DNA of 64,000 nt from RGIG9060 sp045645985 (GTDB lineage: Bacteria; Spirochaetota; Spirochaetia; Treponematales; Treponemataceae). The stretch spans positions 35,392-99,391 of the forward strand of contig JAZRJV010000020.1 in the NCBI GenBank assembly GCA_045645985.1. The letters run 5' to 3'. Below the pieces are notes generated by a model. That model searched no databases. It had not been told where the DNA came from and worked only from the letters and a program-made list of their open reading frames with translations. Within the stretch, counting starts at the first letter, position 1, and each line of letters begins with the position of its first letter. A program made the position numbers and the translations under genes. Shown piece after piece: positions 53,743 to 61,433 of the stretch.

Positions 53743-54399
53743 TTACTTTTCTTCAGTTGCTTTGTTGCTTTTTTTACTAATCACCAAAGAATAAATTAGC
53801 ACAAAAATTATTCCTGGAAAAACTGTTGCCACAAAAATATACTTTCCAAAAGGGAAAAAACATGTAACTAAATTGATAATTCCGATAATCACCAAAAGGA
53901 TTCCAGAAACTCGTTGTGTTTTGTTCCAAACTTCAGGATTTTTATTTATCCAAGGAGCGCGAGTTCCAACAACGGGATTTTGTTCAGTTTTTGGCAAATA
54001 ATTTCCAATTATAATGAACAAAATTGATAAAACAAAACCAACTATGCAGAAAACATCAATATCAAATCCGATAGGCTTTAGAAGCATAAAAGAACCAAGC
54101 ACAACACTCAACAAAGGAATAATCCAAGACATAATTGTTTCTACTTTTGGACTAAATTTTTGTTTTGAAACCCTAAGTGATAAAAGATAAATCACATTGA
54201 TTACAACCATAAAAAGTGGCATAGTGATAATTCCCCAGAACTTTGGCAAAGTCCAATTCACTTGATCGTTCCAACCATATTGCTGAGGAATTTCTTCCGG
54301 AAGTTTATCCCAAAGTACAAAACCCAAAACTACGGGTAAAAGACAAACAACAGATGTTAAAATAAAAGTTTTTATTGAAAATGATTTTTTCTCTGACAT
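53743..54399 (-). CDS. SdpI-like membrane protein (DUF1648)
   Basis: A 218-residue membrane protein with six predicted helices. The DUF1648 signature follows the first helix (WDKLPEEIPQQYGWNDQVN), and SdpI-type motifs (GNYLPKTEQNPVVGTRAPW, then VWNKTQRVSG) are in the middle. SdpI is the immunity and signalling partner of SdpR in Bacillus and is widespread beyond it. It follows the ArsR-type SdpR-like gene on the same strand, as in the classical pair. Confidence 0.88.
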   Translation of the reverse strand: MSEKKSFSIKTFILTSVVCLLPVVLGFVLWDKLPEEIPQQYGWNDQVNWTLPKFWGIITMPLFMVVINVIYLLSLRVSKQKFSPKVETIMSWIIPLLSVVLGSFMLLKPIGFDIDVFCIVGFVLSILFIIIGNYLPKTEQNPVVGTRAPWINKNPEVWNKTQRVSGILLVIIGIINLVTCFFPFGKYIFVATVFPGIIFVLIYSLVISKKSNKATEEK

Positions 54400-54475
54400 A
54401 ATATCTCCTGATAAGAAGTGATTGAGGAATTTTCAAATTCCGAATGAACTTCTTAGATGATGTTTTGCAATAAAA

Positions 54476-54494
54476 AAGTTTGCAACGCAAACTT
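54476..54494 (-). repeat. AAGTTTGC-GTT-GCAAACTT hairpin (copy 1)
   Basis: Minus-strand copy of a hairpin also found at 58511-58528 and 62428-62446; followed on the minus strand by TTTTTTA. It overlaps the stop codon of the sdpR-like gene and could terminate it. Confidence 0.6.
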
Positions 54495-54753
54495 AACTTT
54501 TGAACTGACTAAACCAAAGCATCAATTCTTCAAAAACACTTGTGTTTAGTTCATAAAAGATGAAGTTTTTATCACGCCTTTCACGAATCAAATCCGCTTT
54601 TTTCAAAATTGATAAATGATAAGAAATCGTCGCTCCGGTCATATCAAATTTAGATGCGATATCACCTGCAGACAAACTTCCCGATTTCAGCATTTCCAAA
54701 ATTTCCCGTCGCGCAGGATCTGATAAGGCTTTAAATGTTTCTGCAAAAGCCAT
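54493..54753 (-). CDS. ArsR-family regulator, SdpR-like
   Basis: An 86-residue winged-helix repressor: FKALSDPARREILEMLKSGSL and AGDIASKFDMTGATISYHLSILKKADLI carry the recognition helix, with the ERRDKNFIFYEL wing. The SdpI-like gene follows. A 22-bp palindrome just upstream (54783-54804) is the expected autoregulatory operator. Confidence 0.9.
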   Translation of the reverse strand: MAFAETFKALSDPARREILEMLKSGSLSAGDIASKFDMTGATISYHLSILKKADLIRERRDKNFIFYELNTSVFEELMLWFSQFKS

Positions 54754-54782
54754 TAAACCTCCTACCTATTTAGATAATTTTC

Positions 54783-54804
54783 TATTTAGAAATATTTCTA
54801 AATA
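54783..54804. promoter_or_regulatory. operator of the SdpR-like regulator
   Basis: A perfect palindrome: TATTTAGAAAT at 54783-54793 and its exact complement ATTTCTAAATA at 54794-54804. A half-site CTATTTAGAT is at 54767-54776. It lies 30 bases upstream of the sdpR start. Confidence 0.75.
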
Positions 54805-54889
54805 CTTTATACATCGAGAACACAAATCTGTCAATGGATTTTAAAACTACATCGAACAAAAAATTTCTTAAAGAACGACTTTAATGCAC

Positions 54890-54973
54890 AGTCTTAATAT
54901 TTATATTAAACTAAAAATGTCTTAAGACTTTTGGTTTTGCCAAGAAAACTTCAAAACTGTTGGCAATTTTTTT
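54890..54973 (+). terminator. tandem hairpins, possible attenuator before the zinc-ribbon gene
   Basis: Stem 1 AGTCTTAA/TTAAGACT (54890-54929) and stem 2 TTGCCAA/TTGGCAA (54937-54966) followed by seven T residues. They precede the gene at 55025 by about 50 bases, so they could attenuate it, or end a short upstream RNA. Confidence 0.5.
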
Positions 54974-55024
54974 ATGGAATTTCACATTAAGAATGTGATA
55001 CAGCAAAATTCTAGGAGGCTAATT

Positions 55025-55195
55025 ATGGCAGGCGCAAGTAAAAACGCAAGAACAACTTTCACAACTCATAAATTTTTCTGTTTATGTGGTGGTGAAATTG
55101 CAATGAAAACTTTATTCCACAACGGCAAACTTAAAAACGTTGCAGAATGTTCAAACTGCAAACGGACTGAAAGACGCCCAAAAGATTTTAATTAA
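55025..55195 (+). CDS. small zinc-ribbon protein, 56 aa
   Basis: ATG at 55025 directly after GGAGGCTAATT; an earlier frame start lacks such a site. The protein has FFCLCGGEI and AECSNCKRTERRPKD, four cysteines in CxC...CxxC arrangement, a probable zinc ribbon. The start MAGASKNARTTFTTHK is basic. No family recognised. A terminator follows at 55206-55240. Confidence 0.65.
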   Translation: MAGASKNARTTFTTHKFFCLCGGEIAMKTLFHNGKLKNVAECSNCKRTERRPKDFN

Positions 55196-55205
55196 AAAAT
55201 TCCAC

Positions 55206-55240
55206 CTACCCAAACTATCGATTTAAAGGTAGTTTTGGGA
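55206..55240 (+). terminator. terminator after the zinc-ribbon gene
   Basis: CCCAAACTA pairs with TAGTTTTGGG (one bulge), with an alternative outer CTACC/GGTAG pair. Confidence 0.6.
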
Positions 55241-55254
55241 ATGTCTAACTTTTG

Positions 55255-55317
55255 TTTCCTATAGTAAACTTCCTAGTAGAAGAAAATTTCCACATCAAAA
55301 AAGTTTACTATAGGAAA
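55255..55317. repeat. 17-bp perfect inverted repeat, 29-bp loop
   Basis: TTTCCTATAGTAAACTT at 55255-55271 and its exact complement at 55301-55317, the latter followed by TTTTTTG. A related partial palindrome, TTTAC-CATA-GTAAA, occurs at 55498-55511. It could be a terminator, an operator or miniature element ends. The surrounding 55241-55513 stretch holds no gene. Confidence 0.65.
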
Positions 55318-55513
55318 TTTTTTGTCAAAATCTAGCATTTATAAAAGTGTTGCAAGTGTAGACATTTTACCCCCTCTGTAAACGCGGTAACTCTATATAT
55401 TACAAAGAATTAAGCCCAAATGTTTACACCCTTTATCTTGCCAGTGGTACAAATCATTATTTTTTAGCTAAAATTTACTAAAAAACTGATTTAAAGTTTA
55501 CCATAGTAAATTC

Positions 55514-56062
55514 TTAATAAGTTCTTTCAACAAACATAGCAAATTCAGTCCACGACATATTTGTTTGTAATTTGTATTTACTAATTACATCTGGTGGTGG
55601 CATTAAAAAATTATATTTTTTCCATAATCTTAAAGCTTCATCTTTTTCTAATTCTAATGGAATTATTTTATTGAATTGTTCAATAAGATTTCTGTTGTAT
55701 TCTTCAGTTCTTTCTTGTCCTTTTTTGTAGCGTTCTAATTTTCTTTGTCGAATTTGATTATATTCTTCTTCAAAATCTTGTTTGAGTTCTTCGTATTTTT
55801 CTTGAAAATCTTTTTCCATTTGGTCAATATCAGAAGATAAATCAACATAAATTTTTTGATGCGTTGCGGAGCATTTGTTGTAAATTCTTCCCCAGATAAT
55901 TTCTGTTAATTCATAATACTGAATTTTTGGGTCGTTCAAATCTTGCGTAATATGAACAACATTGTTTTGGTCAACTTTTTCCTTTACGGTTTCCCACTCT
56001 TCTTGAGTGTACTTTTCAATTTCGTAATCTTTTCGATTCCTTTTGATTACATAAAAATTCAT
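55514..56062 (-). CDS. hypothetical coiled-coil protein, 182 aa
   Basis: Starts after GGAGG. The N-terminal 60 residues are mixed (FYVIKRNRKDYEIEKYT); residues 75-125 form a charged coiled coil (EKDFQEKYEELKQDFEEEY, then NQIRQRKLERYKKGQE). The C-terminus ends in WTEFAMFVERTY. No domain recognised. It is divergent from the AAA gene at 56282. Confidence 0.55.
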   Translation of the reverse strand: MNFYVIKRNRKDYEIEKYTQEEWETVKEKVDQNNVVHITQDLNDPKIQYYELTEIIWGRIYNKCSATHQKIYVDLSSDIDQMEKDFQEKYEELKQDFEEEYNQIRQRKLERYKKGQERTEEYNRNLIEQFNKIIPLELEKDEALRLWKKYNFLMPPPDVISKYKLQTNMSWTEFAMFVERTY

Positions 56063-56197
56063 TGTGTCCTCCTAGCATTTTTAGAAGATTTATTTGTTCT
56101 TCTAAAGAAAAAATTCAAGACTTAATCTGCTACCTTAAGCCTACAATTAAAAAATAAACCCGTTTTTTAAAAAAGTAAAGTAAAATTTACAAAAAAA

Positions 56198-56218
56198 TTT
56201 TAAACTAATAGTTTAAAA
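56198..56218. promoter_or_regulatory. perfect palindrome upstream of the second AAA ATPase
   Basis: TTTTAAACT-AAT-AGTTTAAAA, 9-bp arms around 3 bases. Its AAACTAATAGTTT core resembles the Xre operator palindrome at 47207-47223. It lies 64 bases upstream of the AAA start and between divergent genes. Confidence 0.55.
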
Positions 56219-56281
56219 AAAATCCCTAAATTAAACAAACAGTTCAATTACAAAAGCAAGATTTTGAGTTAGTTTTTAACT

Positions 56282-58501
56282 ATGAACATTTTAGTAAACG
56301 AAAAAAACAACATTTTACAAACTTCTTCCGCCCTTTCTCCAGGGATAAATTTAAAATTGGAAGCTTTATTTTCTTACATTTATTGTAAAACCATAAAAAC
56401 AATAAATTTAGACAGAAACGAATATTCTACCTATTTTTTGAAGAAAGGATTTTCTGAAGAAACCCTCAAAGCACAATTATCAGCTTTCATCGATTTTGTA
56501 AGAGAAAACTGCAAAGAAATTTACGATACTTTGAAAAAAGAAAATGATGCATACGATTTTAATGAAGTTCTATCGGTTTATTCAAAGTGCTTAAAAGAAA
56601 ATCCAAGTAAATTTTTTGGGATTATAGCTTTGTGCGCTCAAAAAGAATTGGAAGAAAATTTTTCACAAACAAATCCGATAAAAGATTTAATTTTCTCAAA
56701 GAAAATTCAGAATTTAAAAGAAACATACAGACTTTCGAAAGAAGAAACTTTGTTTTTAATTTTATCTGCTTTCAATAAAATTGAACATTGGCTTTTTAGA
56801 AATGATTTAGACACTTCCTACCGAGTAAAAATTTTTAACGAACTAAGTGATGTTCAAAAACTTTCCGAAAGCGATTTGGAAAAAATCAATAAGAAATTTT
56901 TGCATCTTGGATTTTTTGAAAGTGATTGGACTATCAGCGATTTTGTTTTTTCTGTTCTAACCGAAAATTGCAATCCATTTTTGGAAAGAATAAAACCAAA
57001 TCCTTATGCCGATTATTACAATGTTGACGCAATCTCCACAGAAAATGTAAAAGACCTTTTAGCCTTGGACAAAATTTTAAGTATTTGCAACGAACAAGAA
57101 AAAGGTTGTTATATTTCTGTTTGCAATTCAAGTGCGTTTCGAGTAAAAAATTTTGTTTCGGATTTTTGTTCCGATAAAAAATCTTTTGTTTACGAAATAA
57201 AAACCCCAAACCAAAGAATCAGCAAAAAAGAATTTTTCTTTCTTCTTGTCACAATTTCTGGTGAACTAAAAGAAAAAAACGGAATGCTTTTTATTCAAAA
57301 TGATTTATTAACTCAGCTTTTTTCGGAAGAAAAATCTAGCAACAAAGTTCATTTTGTTTTAAATTCCGAAAAAGAAAATTCTCAATGTTTTGATTTTAAT
57401 CAAGATGAGATTTTGAATTTTATTCAAGTTCCAACTTTTATTTCGGTACAAAATCAAGATGAAAATACTTTCTCGCTTTTGGAAGAAAAATTTAAGTTGG
57501 TTTACAAATGGGAACTTCAAAATCCAACTGAAAAAGAATACAAAAAACAATTTACAAACTTTTTGATTCAAAAAAATTCTAAAACTCAGTACATTTGCGA
57601 AATTTCAAATTTATGCGAAGAACTTAAAGTTGAACCTGAAAACTGGGAAAAAGTTGCAAATCTTTCAAAACTTTCTGAAGATTTTTCGGAAGTAGAAATT
57701 TTTAGCATTATTAAATCAAATTTTTCAACCAAAATTGATGAATCAAATTTGCGTAAAAATTCATTTTTTGAACCTAAAGCAATAAACTCAACTGAACCAA
57801 TCGAAAAAGTGCAAAAAATTTTAGAAAACGCAAAAAAATGGCAAAAGCAAAATTTCAATCAAGATTCAGGAATTAGAATTTTGCTTTACGGACCTTCCGG
57901 AACTGGAAAAACTGCCTATGTTGAAACCATCGCAAAAAAATTCAATCTCAAATTGATAATTGTTCGTGCTTCCGACATTTTAAATTCTTATGTTGGCGAA
58001 ACTGAGCAAAATATCAAAAAAGTTTTTGAACAAGCAAAAAATGAAAACGCAATTCTCTTAATCGACGAAGCTGATTCATTTCTTCACGCAAGAGGAAATA
58101 CAGTAAATCGTCATCAAGATACAAAAGTAAATGAATTTCTTGTTCAAATGGAACGATTTCCTGGAATTTTATTTTGCAATACAAACATGAAAGAAGCTTT
58201 GGATTCTGCAACAAACCGAAGATTCAATCTTCAAATTGGTTTTAATCCGCTAAAAAAAGAAGGCGTTGAATTACTTTGCAAAAAATATTTTGAAGATTTT
58301 GAATTTTCTGAAAGTCAGATAAATCAAATTTTTAATTCCGGAGAAATTACTGGCGGAGATTTCAATGCACTTTTTGGAAAATTACGATTCACCGACCCAG
58401 AAGAAATCGATTCAGAAACCATAAAAACTGAATTGATAAAAATCGTAAAAAACAAAAAATCTAGTTTTGGAAGCACAAACAAAATAGGATTTTTTGCATA
58501 A
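56282..58501 (+). CDS. AAA+ ATPase with degenerate first module and C-terminal IGF tail
   Basis: A 739-residue paralogue of the ATPase at 39557-41881. The N-terminal 260 residues are helical. The first AAA position (about 280-440) has no Walker A (SVCNSSAFRVKNF), so it is probably inactive. The second module is intact: GPSGTGKTAYVETIAK near residue 538, VGETEQNIKKVF, ILLIDEADSFLH near residue 596 and TNRRFNLQ. It ends STNKIGFFA, again an IGF tail. It has no adjacent clpP; the nearest is 17 kb away. It starts a run of three plus-strand genes that includes a Lon-like ATPase. Confidence 0.82.
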   Translation: MNILVNEKNNILQTSSALSPGINLKLEALFSYIYCKTIKTINLDRNEYSTYFLKKGFSEETLKAQLSAFIDFVRENCKEIYDTLKKENDAYDFNEVLSVYSKCLKENPSKFFGIIALCAQKELEENFSQTNPIKDLIFSKKIQNLKETYRLSKEETLFLILSAFNKIEHWLFRNDLDTSYRVKIFNELSDVQKLSESDLEKINKKFLHLGFFESDWTISDFVFSVLTENCNPFLERIKPNPYADYYNVDAISTENVKDLLALDKILSICNEQEKGCYISVCNSSAFRVKNFVSDFCSDKKSFVYEIKTPNQRISKKEFFFLLVTISGELKEKNGMLFIQNDLLTQLFSEEKSSNKVHFVLNSEKENSQCFDFNQDEILNFIQVPTFISVQNQDENTFSLLEEKFKLVYKWELQNPTEKEYKKQFTNFLIQKNSKTQYICEISNLCEELKVEPENWEKVANLSKLSEDFSEVEIFSIIKSNFSTKIDESNLRKNSFFEPKAINSTEPIEKVQKILENAKKWQKQNFNQDSGIRILLYGPSGTGKTAYVETIAKKFNLKLIIVRASDILNSYVGETEQNIKKVFEQAKNENAILLIDEADSFLHARGNTVNRHQDTKVNEFLVQMERFPGILFCNTNMKEALDSATNRRFNLQIGFNPLKKEGVELLCKKYFEDFEFSESQINQIFNSGEITGGDFNALFGKLRFTDPEEIDSETIKTELIKIVKNKKSSFGSTNKIGFFA

Positions 58502-58510
58502 ATAAATTTT

Positions 58511-58528
58511 AGTTTGCGTTGCAAACTT
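58511..58528 (+). repeat. AGTTTGC-GTT-GCAAACT hairpin (copy 2)
   Basis: Ten bases after the AAA gene stop, followed by TTTTC; a plausible weak terminator, identical in core to the copies at 54476 and 62428. Confidence 0.6.
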
Positions 58529-58575
58529 TTCATCACTTTCGGTATTTTAGAAACTGAAAAAAAGAGGAGAAAATT

Positions 58576-59118
58576 ATGAACTCACAAAAAAATTATCAGC
58601 GTTTACAAGAAGTTCTTGAAGAACTAAAAATTAAATTCATTTATCTTGAAAAAGAAAATTTAATTTATTTGCCAGAAGAAAATCTTTATTTTTACAATTC
58701 AGAAAAAACTCTAAACAAAGCACTTTCATTATCACAAAAAAATGATGCAGACTTTACAACAATCTTTGAAAATGGTCGTATTGCAAGTCGCTTTGGCGAA
58801 AAATTTGAAATCCTTTACTGCAAAGTTTGTAAGAAATTTTATTTTGCTAATCTTGTGGAAGATGAAACTTCCTGCCCACATTGTAAAAGCAAAAATTATG
58901 ATTTTGTTACACAAAACGGTTGCATTCCAAATTGGAACGAAAATGAAGAATATGAAATTCATTATTTATTTGACAAATACGAATTTGAAAAAAAATGTAA
59001 TTCTCTAGAAGATGATAAAAAATCAGACTTTTTGGCAGTTACAAAAAAACTCGAAGGTCAACCTAAAATAATTTCTATCAATGAGCAAAAAATCTTACAA
59101 AGCAATTTCCAAATGTAA
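58576..59118 (+). CDS. zinc-ribbon protein, likely N-terminal part of a frameshifted Lon-like gene
   Basis: Starts after GAGGAG. A 180-residue protein with LYCKVCKKF near residue 80 and SCPHCKSK near residue 100, one zinc ribbon. The C-terminus reads KIISINEQKILQSNFQM, but a -1 shift at the AAAAAA run (about 59086-59091) continues smoothly into NLTKQFPNVIEAVEYIL and the AAA ATPase that follows. It may therefore be the N-terminal half of a single protein. Confidence 0.6.
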   Translation: MNSQKNYQRLQEVLEELKIKFIYLEKENLIYLPEENLYFYNSEKTLNKALSLSQKNDADFTTIFENGRIASRFGEKFEILYCKVCKKFYFANLVEDETSCPHCKSKNYDFVTQNGCIPNWNENEEYEIHYLFDKYEFEKKCNSLEDDKKSDFLAVTKKLEGQPKIISINEQKILQSNFQM

Positions 59119-60008
59119 TAGAAGCTGTTGAATATATTTTGCAAAGTCTAAAACTAATAGAATTTAGAAAAGATAAGGCAATTAGTTTTCGTCCGATTTT
59201 GCTTGTTGGAAACGCTGGTTGTGGAAAAACTTCTTTTGCAATTGCATTGTGCAAAATTCTTTTAGGAAGAAACGCGTTAAAAATCGATTTAGGAAACAAT
59301 GTTAGTAGTCTCACTCTTACAGGAACTGATTCTCTATATTCAAAAGCAAAACCTGGAATAATTGCAGAATCAATGTATGGCGATAATGATGGAAGTCCAA
59401 CTCAAAATCCAATAATCATTTTTGATGAGTTAGACAAAATTCAAAAAAGAAATAGTGATTGCGTCGAACCAGTTTTTTATTCACTTTTGGAAAAGGGAAC
59501 TGCAAAATACTTTTATGAAAATTATTTAGGAATGAATATCGATGCTTCCGGGATAAATTATATTTTTACAGCAAATTCAATTGAAAATATTCCACAGCCA
59601 CTTTTGAATCGATTAAAAATTTTTCACATTCCAGATTACACCGAAGAAAATTTTAGAAGTTGCGTTTTGGATAGTTTTTACAAAAATTGGATTGAAACAA
59701 ATAATTTGCGCCCAGAAGTTCTTCCAGAAGTTTTGTCCGAAGAAATCAAAACAAAGATTATCGAAATTTCAAAATGCGATGCAAGAAGTGTGAACGACGC
59801 CATAAACGATTTATTTTTTGAAACCACAATTTTTGATGAAGAAACAAATCAAAAAATTGCTCTTTTTTCCCAGGAAGAATTGGAAAACGGTTGGCAAAAC
59901 TTTTGCGGAAAACAAAACCGAAAAAAATGGAAATTTTCTAAAAAATTCCTACACAAACCTCAAAAGGAATTTGATCCAGTTGATTATTTAGAAAGCTATT
60001 CTTGCTAA
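59085..60008 (+). CDS. Lon-type AAA ATPase without protease domain
   Basis: A Lon-like ATPase: QFPNVIEAVEYILQSLKL, then PILLVGNAGCGKTSFAIAL (Walker A), LGNNVSSLTLTGTDSLYSKA, NPIIIFDELDKIQ (Walker B) and ANSIENIPQPLLNRLKIF, as in Lon sensor and arginine-finger regions. There is no serine protease domain; the C-terminus is basic (KKWKFSKKFLHKP). No ATG fits the frame start, the nearest candidate being TTG at 59139, which would cut the conserved FPN segment. Reading through from the gene at 58576 by a -1 frameshift restores it. Confidence 0.7.
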   Translation, partial: AKNLTKQFPNVIEAVEYILQSLKLIEFRKDKAISFRPILLVGNAGCGKTSFAIALCKILLGRNALKIDLGNNVSSLTLTGTDSLYSKAKPGIIAESMYGDNDGSPTQNPIIIFDELDKIQKRNSDCVEPVFYSLLEKGTAKYFYENYLGMNIDASGINYIFTANSIENIPQPLLNRLKIFHIPDYTEENFRSCVLDSFYKNWIETNNLRPEVLPEVLSEEIKTKIIEISKCDARSVNDAINDLFFETTIFDEETNQKIALFSQEELENGWQNFCGKQNRKKWKFSKKFLHKPQKEFDPVDYLESYSC

Positions 60009-60028
60009 TAAAGTTTTTGAGAAAGAAA

Positions 60029-60065
60029 TTTGCTGATTTTTTCAATTTTGTTAAAATCAGCAAAA
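60029..60065 (-). terminator. convergent hairpin after the Lon-like gene and the minus-strand gene
   Basis: TTTGCTGATTTT and AAAATCAGCAAA form a 12-bp stem with a 12-base loop. On the minus strand it is followed by TTTCTTTCTC, fitting termination of the gene ending at 60117. Confidence 0.6.
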
Positions 60066-60116
60066 ATTATGTGATATAATAAATTCAATAAAAGGAGAAT
60101 ACAATAAAGTGATAGT

Positions 60117-60842
60117 TTAATTATTCGTCATTTTCAGCAAATCCTCTAAAACTTCTGATTTTACTTTTTGAATTTCGGTTCCGTCATATCCTTCAATATC
60201 GGAAGCGTATTTTAAAATCATGGATTTTTTGCCTTCAGAATCTAAAAAATCAAAAGTTGATGATATTGGAAAGTCTGATAATTTGGTTGATTCAAATTCA
60301 CTAAAAATTGAGAAAGTACAATATCTGTCATAACCTGTTTTTTCAAGATAATCATCATAAAAATCTGATAAAGTTTTTGTACTTGCAAAATCTAAAGCTT
60401 TTTCTAAACTTCCGTATCCGTCAACAAGAGTTTCTTCAAAAGAAACTTTTTGCCAATAAACTTTGCGATATTTTTTTGAAGTAACAAAAGTTCTAAAGGC
60501 TTTGTAAATTATTGTGCATAAATCAATTCTTGAAATTTTCACAACTCCGTGAAGATATTTATGATTCGCGTTTTCGTCAGATTTTCCAAGTAAATTATTT
60601 TGGTCATATAAACGAAATTCTTTTCCGTCGTAATCGAACCAAAAGAAAAAATCTTCTGTATCACATTCGAATTCGCAATAATCTTTGTTGTAAATTTTTT
60701 CTAACCATAAAATAAGTTCTTCTGGTTTGGTGCTTACAACATCACTAAATGAATAATGAAAAGTTGCATTTTGAATGTGTATCTCAAAATCAAGCCAGCC
60801 ACTATCAGTTTTTATAAATTCAAAAGAAAAATTTTTGTTCAT
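60117..60842 (-). CDS. hypothetical protein, 241 aa
   Basis: A soluble aromatic-rich acidic protein (FFFWFDYDGKEFRLYDQNNL; GSLEKALDFASTKTLSDFYDDYLEK). No domain or motif recognised. It is one of three minus-strand genes preceded by the structured leader element (60861-61160 here). Confidence 0.5.
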   Translation of the reverse strand: MNKNFSFEFIKTDSGWLDFEIHIQNATFHYSFSDVVSTKPEELILWLEKIYNKDYCEFECDTEDFFFWFDYDGKEFRLYDQNNLLGKSDENANHKYLHGVVKISRIDLCTIIYKAFRTFVTSKKYRKVYWQKVSFEETLVDGYGSLEKALDFASTKTLSDFYDDYLEKTGYDRYCTFSIFSEFESTKLSDFPISSTFDFLDSEGKKSMILKYASDIEGYDGTEIQKVKSEVLEDLLKMTNN

Positions 60843-60860
60843 AGCTTTAATCTTTAGATT

Positions 60861-61160
60861 TCCCCAACTGTAAACGCTACTTTGGGGAAAAGACAGATTC
60901 CATAAAGACGGTTATCGCCTTTATGGATACGCACTTGAAAGCTCTTTCTTCCGCGAACAAGTGGGTGCTAGAAATGTCACTAGGGACAAAATCTGTACCA
61001 CAGCCAGTTAAATAACCTCTGTGCAGACACGAAATAGCCCTCAGACGGGATTACCCTGAGAAATATACCACCAACATAACCACTGTGTCTTTCTTCGAGC
61101 CTTTTCTTGATTTTAGTTTACGACAAAGTGCGGTGCTTGTCATTAAACTCGTGGTTTAAA
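60861..61160 (-). ncRNA. structured leader element, copy A
   Basis: Lies directly upstream of the minus-strand gene at 60842. Visible stems: TTCCCCAA/TTGGGGAA (60861-60890), ACAGATT/AATCTGT (60894-60997) closing a junction with CCATAAAG/CTTTATGG (60901-60927) and CACTTG/CAAGTG (60933-60964), then CTCAG-ac-GGG-atta-CCC-TGAG (61041-61061). The 3' half is shared with copy B (63555-63685) and more weakly with 4040-4242. Strand of transcription is inferred from gene context. Confidence 0.5.
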
Positions 61161-61330
61161 GTTTTTACACGAGAGAACTTTTAAACGAAAAGTTTAATGA
61201 TTTTTTTATTATTTCTGATAATATTAAATTGTGAAGTCCCAATGATGTTTGTGCTATATGCACCTTCTATGGTTGGGGAAAAACTTCCAGTTGGATTCTC
61301 TATCGACTGCTCATTTTTGAGTTCACGCTG
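61161..61330. other. remaining noncoding stretch before the HTH gene
   Basis: The 66-codon minus-strand frame here overlaps hairpins and lacks a ribosome-binding site, so I do not call a gene. The stretch ends at the first copy of the direct-repeat hairpin. Confidence 0.5.
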
Positions 61331-61398
61331 GTGAATCATTGTGCTTGTCAAAGTGTATAACTCGCATATATAGCGTACCACTTTGGCAAGTGCTTTTT
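61331..61398 (+). repeat. direct-repeat hairpin, copy 1
   Basis: GTGAATCATTGTG followed by CTTGTCAAAGTG (61344-61355), a 23-base loop with AACTCGCATAT, and CACTTTGGCAAG (61379-61390), then TGCTTTTT. The second copy is at 62305-62372; the two flank the HTH gene. Confidence 0.65.
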
Positions 61399-61433
61399 GA
61401 AAAATTTAATTTTAGAATTTATAGAGGTGAAAA

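Noticed and set aside
60861..61160. RNase P RNA, tmRNA or group II intron end
   Set aside because: None of the conserved core bases of these RNAs could be found, and the element occurs in more than one copy.
61181..61381. 66-codon open frame on the minus strand
   Set aside because: Covers part of a repeat hairpin, no Shine-Dalgarno site and no protein-like pattern.
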